Source of the DNA: Luteithermobacter gelatinilyticus | GTDB taxonomy: Bacteria > Pseudomonadota > Alphaproteobacteria > Sphingomonadales > Emcibacteraceae | Length of the DNA stretch: 64,000 nt | Assembly: GCF_005849285.1 (NCBI RefSeq) | Contig: NZ_CP040517.1 | Span: 1,494,501 to 1,558,500, forward strand | Reading direction: 5' to 3' | Shown: in pieces, positions 34,321 to 42,344 of the stretch | Position numbering within the stretch: position 1 is the stretch's first letter | How the letters are laid out: the number at the start of each line of letters is the position of its first letter | Notes under the pieces: generated by a model | The model's database searches: none | Told to the model about the DNA's origin: nothing | Seen by the model: the letters and a program-made list of their open reading frames with translations, nothing else | Made by a program: the position numbers and the translations under genes

Positions 34321-36930
34321 TCAGGACAGACGCCCAAGAGCCTGGGCAAGGGCCAGGTAAACTTTCCCCGCATCAGAAGAAATAAGGGCCACGCTGAAGG
34401 CTGCATTAGCGCTGTTGCCCATGACTCTGGACATCAGGTCCTCAAAGGTTTCAATATATTCCTGCACATGATGACGGAAGTCCGGCTCTGCCTTGCATTT
34501 CTCAGCAATTCTGGTGACGGTTTTTTTGTCAGCAACCTTTTTCAGACGACGCAAGAAAGCGTTTTTGTCACCGTTCACATAAAGTTTCCATAACTCGTCT
34601 GTTTCTTCTTCTTCAAGATAGCGCCCGATATCAATGGCGGCAGACTGAAGCTGTTCCATCACTCGTGAGGCAAGGGGGGCAAAACCACTGCTGGTTCTCT
34701 GCCCCAGCCGTTTTTCAATATTTTCGGCATCAGCAATAATGCTTTTGCTGGACATTTGTATGGCATTGATCAGTTGTTGGAAGTTCTGATTATGCTGATC
34801 AATGGCCTTGTTGGTTTCATCCGCCGCCTCAATAGCACTGGCAGAGGCCAGATAAATGCTCTCGGAAGCATGCATCAGCTCGTCGGCAAGGCGTTTGATG
34901 TTGCCTTCCGCGGTATCTGACACTTGATGATTTTCCTGCTCCAGAGTCTTGATGCGCGCAACAAGATCGTTCAGCCGCTCTAGTGTATCGGCACATTTTG
35001 CGTCAATGTGTTCTGCTGATCTGTGCCAGTCCTCACTTAAGCGCCCGGCTGTTTCTTCTACGGCGTGCAGATGGTCGCTCATACTGTCTTCTGCTGTCTG
35101 AAGTTCATGAAGCGCAGAGGCCGTTTTCTGGCGCATTTCTTCCATTTTATGGGCCAGCTGTTCTGTTTGCGCAATCAGGCTGTCGACCACCTGCTGGCCA
35201 TGACTGCCCAGATCGCTGGAGCGTTCCTTCAGAGCGCCAAGGGCTTTTTCCAGGGCCTCAGTCACCAATGTGATATTGTGGGACAGCGTTTCCTGCTGGG
35301 TACGAAGCTGTTGTTCGGAACGGCGCATCTGATCGCGGAACCGGCCTGACAGGTCTTCAAATTGGCTGGTATGGTGTGCCATATGATCAAGGGTTTGCTC
35401 AAGGTGCTCCGCATTGCCCACAACGGTTTTGTGAATCTTACCGGAATGCTGTTCAAGATGTTGTAAGGCTTCTGCCATCTGACGGGTGAGAGTGTCATTA
35501 TTCTCATTTAGAATGTTTCTGATTTCCTCACCTTGTTTTTTCAATCCTTGCCGGATGATTTCGGCCTGTTCCTCAAGCGCTTCCTGGGCATCCGAAATTC
35601 GTGCTGCCAGAGAGTGCTGGAGGCTTTCGCTCTGAGTGCTGAGCTTGTGGCTGGTCTGTTCAACCAGATGATCCAGATTTTGTGTGAAATCCGTGATCAT
35701 TTGTCTGATGTGGTCTGCCTTGGAGGTCAAGGCCTCGCTCATTTCTTCAATATCGTCTTTACTGCGCCCAGTGACTTCCGCAAAGATACGTCCCATATCC
35801 TGCGCATGGATCTTGAAACTTTCTCCGGCTTCAGCCGTTTGAGCCAGGGCATGTGCTGCTGCGGCAGACAGCTCATGGGCCTGTTCGCGAATCAGGGCGG
35901 TAAGCTTGTCACTGTCGGTGACAGACCTGCCGGTTATCTCCTGGATGGTCTTGGCCTGGTCGTCCAGTTTCTGGCAAATTTCTTCGGTTCTTCCGGCCAG
36001 GCTGTCTACGCTTTCGGCCAGGGCATCCCGTTTGTCATCAAGTTGTGTTATCAGTGTTGTCAAACGATCTTCCGTATTCGTTGTCTGCTGATCAACCCTG
36101 TCACTCAGCTGATACAGCTTATCCCCGATAGCATTAAGCCGCTCTTCAATCTGCGCCGCCTTTTCGTCCAGAGTTTTTTTCTGGAAAACCATTTCGTTAC
36201 TGACTTTCTCGGAATTTTTCCGGGTCAGATTGGTAATGCTTTCACTATCGAACTTCAACTGACTAAACAGCGTTTCCAGCTCCTTGACATGTTCAGTGAT
36301 ATCAGCGGCAAGCGTGGCGAGAGCCTCCCGTTCCCGGCTGAGCAATTCTTGAAACCCCTGCGCCTTGCTTTCTGCGGTGGTAGTCGCCTCGAACAGGGCA
36401 GAGATCTGCTCTTGAAAACGGGATTCCAGGTCACCGATCCGGCTTGTGGCGATATCCCCGGCGGCCTCTACACTGGCGATTTGTTTGTGAAGGTCAGCGA
36501 CGATGATTTCGATACGTCTTTGAGCCATATCGAGCGGGGATAGCAAAGCCTCCAGGCCATGGGACAATGCAGCCTGTTCTTCGCGTACTGGGTTGAGCCG
36601 TAAAAAGGCTATGGTGACCATCCAGATGACAATCAAAGGCAGCATCGCGCCGCTCACAAGGCCGGCAATTTCATATAGCGGCATCCGGTCCAGATTGCGC
36701 TCGGACAGGATAAAGAGTGTGACACAGGCCCCGATCCACAACGCACTGAGCCCGCCCGATATCAGAATGGAACGATATGTTTTTATCCAACTGTTTTGTC
36801 CTTGCGGCGCTGACGTCTCAGGGCCGGCTTTACGCAGGGACGACGGATGCGGCGTCACCACATGGTCCATGTTTTTTTCCTGTGAGCTTGTTTCTTTCTG
36901 GTCAGGCTTGATTGGTGTCTGGTCGCTCAT
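34321..36930 (-). CDS. large membrane-anchored coiled-coil protein, TipN-like architecture
   Basis: 869 residues from ATG 36930; an extension to 37044 is possible but less likely. Two helices sit near the N-terminus (SILISGGLSALWIGACVTLF and LVSGAMLPLIVIWMVTIAFL). About 600 residues of coiled coil follow, rich in Gln, Glu and heptad leucines. A conserved-looking C-terminal domain ends the protein (LWKLYVNGDKNAFLRRLKKV, then SSDAGKVYLALAQALGRL). Length and order match TipN, the birth-pole landmark of Caulobacter that orients polarity and flagellum placement. Coiled coils converge easily, so the assignment is tentative. Confidence 0.6.
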   Translation of the reverse strand: MSDQTPIKPDQKETSSQEKNMDHVVTPHPSSLRKAGPETSAPQGQNSWIKTYRSILISGGLSALWIGACVTLFILSERNLDRMPLYEIAGLVSGAMLPLIVIWMVTIAFLRLNPVREEQAALSHGLEALLSPLDMAQRRIEIIVADLHKQIASVEAAGDIATSRIGDLESRFQEQISALFEATTTAESKAQGFQELLSREREALATLAADITEHVKELETLFSQLKFDSESITNLTRKNSEKVSNEMVFQKKTLDEKAAQIEERLNAIGDKLYQLSDRVDQQTTNTEDRLTTLITQLDDKRDALAESVDSLAGRTEEICQKLDDQAKTIQEITGRSVTDSDKLTALIREQAHELSAAAAHALAQTAEAGESFKIHAQDMGRIFAEVTGRSKDDIEEMSEALTSKADHIRQMITDFTQNLDHLVEQTSHKLSTQSESLQHSLAARISDAQEALEEQAEIIRQGLKKQGEEIRNILNENNDTLTRQMAEALQHLEQHSGKIHKTVVGNAEHLEQTLDHMAHHTSQFEDLSGRFRDQMRRSEQQLRTQQETLSHNITLVTEALEKALGALKERSSDLGSHGQQVVDSLIAQTEQLAHKMEEMRQKTASALHELQTAEDSMSDHLHAVEETAGRLSEDWHRSAEHIDAKCADTLERLNDLVARIKTLEQENHQVSDTAEGNIKRLADELMHASESIYLASASAIEAADETNKAIDQHNQNFQQLINAIQMSSKSIIADAENIEKRLGQRTSSGFAPLASRVMEQLQSAAIDIGRYLEEEETDELWKLYVNGDKNAFLRRLKKVADKKTVTRIAEKCKAEPDFRHHVQEYIETFEDLMSRVMGNSANAAFSVALISSDAGKVYLALAQALGRLS

Positions 36931-37212
36931 ACGCTGCCTAATTTCTGAAATGGAGGGTCCCAACGAAAGGGCGCATTCTAACAGGCCCTTTCCGCGGCCG
37001 CAATATAACGGCCGACAAATGTTTATTGTACATACCAGATCCACAGCCCCACGCAGACCCCAGGCTTTTGCCGGGTATGGGGCCTTCTCTGACAGAGATA
37101 ACCTTTGGGGAATCCGGTTTTTTGTTATAGTGTTCTTCTATTCTTCATATATGCCTGGCGAGAGCTTCAATCATAAAAAACGAAACCAAAAAATAACGGA
37201 ACAGGTGAGGCA

Positions 37213-37731
37213 ATGCGAAATTTTTTTATTGACCAAATGGCCATGTATTCGGCCTATCATACAGACCGGCGCAACCAACTGACCCATTATATAGGGGTGC
37301 CGTCAATTGTTTTTTCCCTGTTTATCCTACTATCCTGGGCCTCGCTCATGCAGGTGGGAGACATTGCCGTGAGCGCGGCGATGATATTTCTTGCCGTGAT
37401 TTTGATTTTTTATCTACTTTCCGATTTTCTGATCGGCGTGATTGCCGCCTTGATATATATACCACTGTTGTATCTGGCCGATTATCTTTTTCCCCTGCCA
37501 TCCCCCGAAGGGTGGGGAACTTTTGCGGTTCTCTTTATCGGGGGGTGGGTCTTTCAATTATGGGGGCATGTTTATGAGGGGCGAAAACCGGCTCTTCTGG
37601 ACAATCTTTTTCAGATTTTTATGGCCCCGGCTTTCCTGATCGCCGAAGTTCTGTTTTCGCTGGGGGGGTGCCAGAGGCTAAAAGCACAGATCCAGGGCAG
37701 AATGACGAAATATACCGCAACGGGGCGCTGA
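37213..37731 (+). CDS. Mpo1-like (DUF962) membrane protein
   Basis: 172 residues with four hydrophobic helices and the family histidines in YSAYHTDRRNQLTHYIGVP and WVFQLWGHVYEGRKPALLDN. Yeast Mpo1 (YGL010w) is an iron-dependent 2-hydroxy fatty acid dioxygenase; the bacterial homologs keep the histidines but are little studied. GGTGAGG precedes the ATG. It is a lone gene, followed by a short hairpin (ATGCTGG with CCAGCAT, 37731-37749) without a T tract. Confidence 0.87.
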   Translation: MRNFFIDQMAMYSAYHTDRRNQLTHYIGVPSIVFSLFILLSWASLMQVGDIAVSAAMIFLAVILIFYLLSDFLIGVIAALIYIPLLYLADYLFPLPSPEGWGTFAVLFIGGWVFQLWGHVYEGRKPALLDNLFQIFMAPAFLIAEVLFSLGGCQRLKAQIQGRMTKYTATGR

Positions 37732-37851
37732 TGCTGGGGAAACCAGCATGCTTTCCCGTGGCGGCGGAAAAAAACCAAAAGTTTAGATTTTTTTTACCCT
37801 GTTTCGGGACTATGGGATATCAAAACAGGTAGTCAAAGGTAAAAGCATATT

Positions 37852-38403
37852 ATGCAAACTCTGGATCTGAGCCGGATCAGTATTTTGGTGGTTGAAGACA
37901 GTCCGTTTATCCGTTCCCTAATTGTGAACAGCCTGCGGGTCCTGGGGGTTGGCACCGTGAAATCCGTAGATGACGGCGGAGAGGCCATAGAAGTTATCAA
38001 GGGCGTGGCCAATGACCCCATAAAGGCGGGCATGATGAATGTGGACATTGTTATCTCCGATTGGGAGATGTCGCCGGTCAACGGCATGATGCTGCTGCGT
38101 TGGATCAGGCGCCACAAAGAATCTCCCGATCGTTTCATGCCGTTTATTATGCTTACAGGATATTCGGAACCTAGTAGGGTCCAGGAGGCGCGGGATATGG
38201 GCGTGACCGAATTCATGTCCAAGCCGTTTTCTGTCAAGGCGCTGGCGGATAAACTGTATTCCGTCATCATGAAACCCCGCCAGTTTGTTCACACCAGTAC
38301 TTATTTCGGTCCGGACCGCCGCCGGCAGGCCATTCCCATAGAAGGAGAAGACCGGCGCCGCTTAACAGAAGACAGTGAAGAAGTGGAGGTGGTTAATGGC
38401 TAA
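37852..38403 (+). CDS. single-domain response regulator with basic C-terminal tail
   Basis: 183 residues. A CheY-like receiver fills residues 8-135: acidic pair E15-D16, phospho-acceptor D70 in VISDWEM, T102 in MLTGYSEP, and K124 in FMSKPF. No output domain follows, only a tail with YFGPDRRRQ and GEDRRR seen in alphaproteobacterial receivers. The stop codon overlaps the start of an Hpt-domain gene, so the two are probably one phosphorelay unit. The kinase is not in the window. Confidence 0.92.
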   Translation: MQTLDLSRISILVVEDSPFIRSLIVNSLRVLGVGTVKSVDDGGEAIEVIKGVANDPIKAGMMNVDIVISDWEMSPVNGMMLLRWIRRHKESPDRFMPFIMLTGYSEPSRVQEARDMGVTEFMSKPFSVKALADKLYSVIMKPRQFVHTSTYFGPDRRRQAIPIEGEDRRRLTEDSEEVEVVNG

Positions 38404-38908
38404 ACCGGTTCGTGTGCGTTATTACCGCCTGAAAAATCGATTGAAAGAAAAAACCGCGGGGCTTGGCAAGGTCAATGCGGAAGATGTTTCCTTTGATGAC
38501 GAGTTGTTAATGAAGGCGGAAGAAGCGCTTCAGGAAATGGCCGAGGATTATCCTGACTGGGTTTCCTCCCTCATTAACCAACTGGCCGAAGAACATCGGC
38601 GCTGTGTGGACAGTCCGGAAACCCGCAAGGCGCATTTTGAAAGAATTCATGCCATTGCCCATGACATGAAAGGGCAGGGGGGCACATTCGGTTATCAACT
38701 GATCACGGATTTTGCCGATGGGTTGTATAATTTTACCGGCCCCAATGCCGGGCAGACTGACAGTCACGTGGAAATCATCAAAGCCCACATCGACGCCATG
38801 CGGGTTGTGATCCGCGAACGTATTGACGGCGACGGGGGAGAAATCGGCAACGAATTAAAAGAATCCCTCACTCAGGCGATTGAAAAATACAGCAGCAAAA
38901 CAGCATAA
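38396..38908 (+). CDS. Hpt-domain phosphotransfer protein
   Basis: 170 residues from ATG 38396, which lies inside the end of the response-regulator gene behind GAGGTGG. The Hpt helix carries the phospho-histidine in AIAHDMKGQGGTFGYQLI (H89), and the following helices fit a four-helix bundle. It is longer than a minimal Hpt because of a basic N-terminal stretch (VRVRYYRLKNRLKEK). A role as phosphate shuttle to the neighbouring receiver is inferred from the overlap. Confidence 0.88.
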   Translation: MAKPVRVRYYRLKNRLKEKTAGLGKVNAEDVSFDDELLMKAEEALQEMAEDYPDWVSSLINQLAEEHRRCVDSPETRKAHFERIHAIAHDMKGQGGTFGYQLITDFADGLYNFTGPNAGQTDSHVEIIKAHIDAMRVVIRERIDGDGGEIGNELKESLTQAIEKYSSKTA

Positions 38909-38912
38909 CATT

Positions 38913-38950
38913 TAGAGTGAATTGCACATAGGTTGGCTCAATTCACTCCA
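38913..38950 (-). repeat. 38-bp palindromic repeat, reverse copy
   Basis: Arms TAGAGTGAATTG and CAATTCACTCCA; the centre reads CACATAGGTTGGCT, the reverse orientation. It sits five bases after the Hpt stop codon, between convergent genes. Confidence 0.88.
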
Positions 38951-39038
38951 GTGCGTCTCGCAACGGCTATGCCATCTCATCACAATTCAGCCTGGCTTCC
39001 CGTTACTCCAACAAACGGAAAACGCCTGTTGATCAGTG

Positions 39039-39076
39039 TCCTCCCCCTATCATTCAGGAAAACAGCAGGGGGAGGA
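39039..39076. repeat. perfect 10-bp hairpin downstream of the stress-protein gene
   Basis: TCCTCCCCCT (39039-39048) and AGGGGGAGGA (39067-39076) are exact complements with an 18-base loop. It lies between convergent genes and has no T tract on either strand. Confidence 0.6.
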
Positions 39077-39104
39077 TGCTTCATCTGCTTTCTGGCAGTA
39101 TTCC

Positions 39105-39977
39105 TCAATCCGGTTTGATTGCAAGAATATCCGTACGAAGGATTTTCAGGATCTTTTCACAGGTGCTGCCCAGAACAATCCGGGAAAGCCCCTTTCGCCG
39201 ATGAGTGCCGAGTACCACAAGTTCTGCATGCAGCTTGCCGGCCTGGGACGGAATCACCTTGTTGGCTTTGCCGGCTTTGATGTGAATATTTTCCGGCGGG
39301 ATACCATATTTGGCCACATAATCCTGCAGCTTTTTAAGTCTTTTTTCCTTAAAACGTTTCTGCATTTCGTTGGTGTTGATAATGTCCAGGTCAGCCAGAG
39401 CCGGATTATAAGTAATGACGTAACTGCAATGCAGGCTCGCGTCAAGGAGATCGGCAAAATACCGGGCCTGGGTGAGCACCTTGTCATTCAGTGCCATTTG
39501 TTCTTCATCATCATTGGAAAAATCCACAGTGGCGAGGACAACACGTTTGCTGCGCCAGCGGTGGGCATGGAGAATTAGAACCGGAATCTTGGGCAGGGTC
39601 AGCAGATGAAAGTCTGAGGGCCGGTGGAAAAGCGTTTCCGAACGGTGACCGGTTTTGATAATCAGGTCAAATTCCTCCTTTGCACAGGCTTTTTCGACTG
39701 CATCAATGAGGCTTTTGTTCCACTGGACTTCTCCGGTGATATTGTTCTTGCCCTCTAGGAGCTTGCTGAGCGCATATTTCTCTCTTGAGATCAGCGTATC
39801 TTTCAGGGCTTCGCGCTGCTCGTTGCTGATCAGTTCCTGCTGTTCGTAAAGGGAATCATGAACCACAGAGAGGACATGTACACTGACTTTTGCCCGCTCT
39901 GCAAAAAACAGTGCCTTGTCATAGGCTAAGCTGGGCTGGTCAGGAAGACGGTCGGCAATTACAAGTATTTTTTTCAT
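39105..39977 (-). CDS. tandem universal stress protein (UspE-like)
   Basis: 290 residues with two Usp domains: the first begins KKILVIADRLPDQPSLAYDK, the second KRVVLATVDFSNDDEEQ. The second domain keeps the ATP-binding pattern GTHRRKGLSRIVLGST (G-2X-G-9X-GST type); in the first it is degenerate (TGHRSETLFHRPSD). Universal stress proteins support survival under starvation and oxidative stress. ATG 39977 follows an in-frame GTG at 39980. No operon partner. Confidence 0.93.
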   Translation of the reverse strand: MKKILVIADRLPDQPSLAYDKALFFAERAKVSVHVLSVVHDSLYEQQELISNEQREALKDTLISREKYALSKLLEGKNNITGEVQWNKSLIDAVEKACAKEEFDLIIKTGHRSETLFHRPSDFHLLTLPKIPVLILHAHRWRSKRVVLATVDFSNDDEEQMALNDKVLTQARYFADLLDASLHCSYVITYNPALADLDIINTNEMQKRFKEKRLKKLQDYVAKYGIPPENIHIKAGKANKVIPSQAGKLHAELVVLGTHRRKGLSRIVLGSTCEKILKILRTDILAIKPD

Positions 39978-40112
39978 CACAAAAGTCCCTTTGCTGTAGT
40001 CTAAATGCGAACTCTACCCTTATCATAGAGCGAAAAAAGATCGCTGAAAATGATGTACGTCAGGGTAAGGAGAATTTATTTTCTAACTTAAGGAAATAGG
40101 GGGCGGAACGGG

Positions 40113-41297
40113 TTATTTTTTTCGGCTCAATTCCTTCATGGCGTCTTCAAGGCCCCCAAGGGTGAGCGGATACATCCGATCCTGCATCAATTGCCGGACC
40201 ATGCCGATGGAATGGGTATAATCCCAATATTTTTCTTTTACCGGATTCAACCAGACAGCGCTTTCATAAACGTTCAGCAGGCGTTTCATCCATACTTCGC
40301 CGCTTTCTTCATTCCAGTGTTCGACACTGCCGCCGGGATAAACGATCTCATAAGGGCTCATAGACGCGTCCCCGACAAAGATCACTTTATAATCGTGGGG
40401 ATATTTATGCAGGATATCCCATGTGTTGATACGATTGGCATGCCGGCGCCGGTTATCTTGCCACACACTTTCATAAAGAAAATTATGGAAATAAAAATAT
40501 TCCATATTTTTGAATTCTGTCCGGGCGGCGGAAAACAGCTCTTCACAGATCTTGATGAAGGGATCCATTGACCCGCCCACATCAAAGAAAATCAGCACCT
40601 TGACGGCATTATGGCGCTCCGGCACCATTTTAATATCCAGCCAGCCCTGCTTCGCCGTGGAATGGATAGTGTCATGCAGATCCAGTTCGCTGGCGGCCCC
40701 TTCACGGGCAAACTGTCGCAAGCGACGAAGTGCTACCTTTATGTTGCGGGTGCCCAGCTCAACAGAATCATCGAGATTTCGGAACTGACGTTTGTCCCAC
40801 ACTTTTACGGCACGGCCGTGCCGGCCTTCCTTCTGGCCGATACGGACACCTTCAGGGTTATAGCCATAGGCACCAAAGGGCGAGGTGCCAGCGGTGCCAA
40901 TCCATTTGTTTCCACCTTGGTGGCGTTCTTTTTGTTCTTCAAGCCGCTTTTGCAGCGTTTCCATCAGTTTTTCCCAATCCCCGATGGCTTCTATTTTGGC
41001 CATTTCTTCAGGAGTGAGAAATTTTTCCGCCAGTTTTCTGAGCCATTCCTCAGGGATTTCGGCAACAAGGTCTTCTCCCTCCGGCGCTTCAAGGCCCTTG
41101 AAATGATGTCCGAATACCTGGTCGAATTTGTCCAGGTTTCGTTCGTCCTTCACCAGAGTTGCGCGGCTGAGATAATAAAAATCATCAATAGAATAATTGG
41201 CCAGCCCCGCCTTCATGGCCTCCATCAACGTGAGATATTCCCGTAAGGAAACGGGAACGCCATGTTCTCTTAAGGAAAGGAAGAAGTCCACAAACAT
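40113..41297 (-). CDS. VWA-domain protein, CoxE-like
   Basis: 394 residues. The C-terminal half is a von Willebrand A domain with the MIDAS motif FFDVGGSMD and the later FVGDASMSPYEI; the N-terminal part is helical (FFLSLREHGVPVSLREYL). Proteins of this type pair with MoxR AAA ATPases as metal-chelatase-like chaperones that mature or remodel other proteins. It starts eight bases after the MoxR gene on the same strand, so the pair forms one operon. The client is unknown. Confidence 0.92.
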   Translation of the reverse strand: MFVDFFLSLREHGVPVSLREYLTLMEAMKAGLANYSIDDFYYLSRATLVKDERNLDKFDQVFGHHFKGLEAPEGEDLVAEIPEEWLRKLAEKFLTPEEMAKIEAIGDWEKLMETLQKRLEEQKERHQGGNKWIGTAGTSPFGAYGYNPEGVRIGQKEGRHGRAVKVWDKRQFRNLDDSVELGTRNIKVALRRLRQFAREGAASELDLHDTIHSTAKQGWLDIKMVPERHNAVKVLIFFDVGGSMDPFIKICEELFSAARTEFKNMEYFYFHNFLYESVWQDNRRRHANRINTWDILHKYPHDYKVIFVGDASMSPYEIVYPGGSVEHWNEESGEVWMKRLLNVYESAVWLNPVKEKYWDYTHSIGMVRQLMQDRMYPLTLGGLEDAMKELSRKK

Positions 41298-41305
41298 GAT
41301 TGGGG

Positions 41306-42151
41306 TTACCTGCCGTCCCGTTTGCTCATAAACGCCAGTCTTTCAAACAGATGCACGTCCTGCTCATTTTTGAGAAGCGCCCCATGCAGCGGCGGGATGA
41401 GTTTTTTCGGATCACGGCTTTTCAGCACCTCCAACGGCATGTCTTCCACCATCAGAAGTTTCAACCAGTCCAGAAGTTCCGACGTGGATGGCCGTTTTTT
41501 CAGACCCGGCACCTCGCGGATATCATAGAACAAGTTGAGCGCCTCGCGCACCAGCATTTGCTGAATATCCGGGAAATGAACCTGAACGATTTCCGCCATG
41601 GTTGTCTTGTCAGGGAACTGGATATAGTGGAAAAAACAGCGCCTGAGAAAAGCATCCGGCAATTCTTTTTCGTTGTTGCTGGTGATAATGACCAAAGGCC
41701 GCTGTTTGGCCTTGATCACTTCACCGGTTTCGTAGACAAAAAATTCCATCCGGTCCAGTTCCTGCAACAAATCGTTGGGGAACTCGATGTCCGCCTTGTC
41801 GATTTCGTCGATCAACAGAACCGGTGCTTCCTTGGCCTCAAAGGCTTGCCAGAGTTTACCCTTTTTGATGTAGTTACGAATGTCCTTGACTTTTTCGTCC
41901 CCCAACTGGGAATCCCGCAGACGGGATACGGCGTCATATTCGTATAAGCCCTGTTGTGCTTTGGTGGTGGACTTGATGTGCCACTCAATAAGCTCCTTAT
42001 TGAGAGCCTTTGCCACTTCATGCGCCAGAACCGTCTTGCCGGTTCCCGGTTCCCCCTTGATCAGCAGGGGACGCTGTAAGGTCAACGCCGCATTCACCGC
42101 GACCATCAGATCCTCGGTTGCTATATAACTGTCGGTACCTGTAAATTTCAT
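41306..42151 (-). CDS. MoxR-family AAA+ ATPase
   Basis: 281 residues from ATG 42151. Walker A GEPGTGKT is at residues 33-40, Walker B is VLLIDEIDKAD, and the sensor motif is IITSNNEKELPDAFLRRC. It is the ATPase partner of the downstream VWA protein; together they resemble the MoxR-CoxE/RavA-ViaA-type systems that assemble or activate metal enzymes or complexes. The target cannot be inferred from neighbours. Confidence 0.94.
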   Translation of the reverse strand: MKFTGTDSYIATEDLMVAVNAALTLQRPLLIKGEPGTGKTVLAHEVAKALNKELIEWHIKSTTKAQQGLYEYDAVSRLRDSQLGDEKVKDIRNYIKKGKLWQAFEAKEAPVLLIDEIDKADIEFPNDLLQELDRMEFFVYETGEVIKAKQRPLVIITSNNEKELPDAFLRRCFFHYIQFPDKTTMAEIVQVHFPDIQQMLVREALNLFYDIREVPGLKKRPSTSELLDWLKLLMVEDMPLEVLKSRDPKKLIPPLHGALLKNEQDVHLFERLAFMSKRDGR

Positions 42152-42306
42152 GATCAAACACCCGTTTTATTTCACCGCGCACAGAGTACTGCAGCGCAGC
42201 AAAATCGTCAAAGGATTTCGGTTACTGTCTCATCAGTTCCAACCATGCCGGTCCGGCATCATCGTTGCATATGCTGAAGATCAAGTGGTGAAGATAATGC
42301 CGCTTT

Positions 42307-42344
42307 TAGAGTGAATTGAGCCAACCTATGCACAATTCACTCTA
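42307..42344 (+). repeat. 38-bp palindromic repeat supplying the FlmG-like stop codon
   Basis: Perfect arms TAGAGTGAATTG and CAATTCACTCTA around AGCCAACCTATGCA. The terminal CTA (42342-42344) is the TAG stop of the minus-strand gene. Confidence 0.92.

Noticed and set aside
35533-36543. Long plus-strand ORF opposite the TipN-like gene
   Set aside because: It is antisense to the coiled-coil coding sequence and has no domain of its own.
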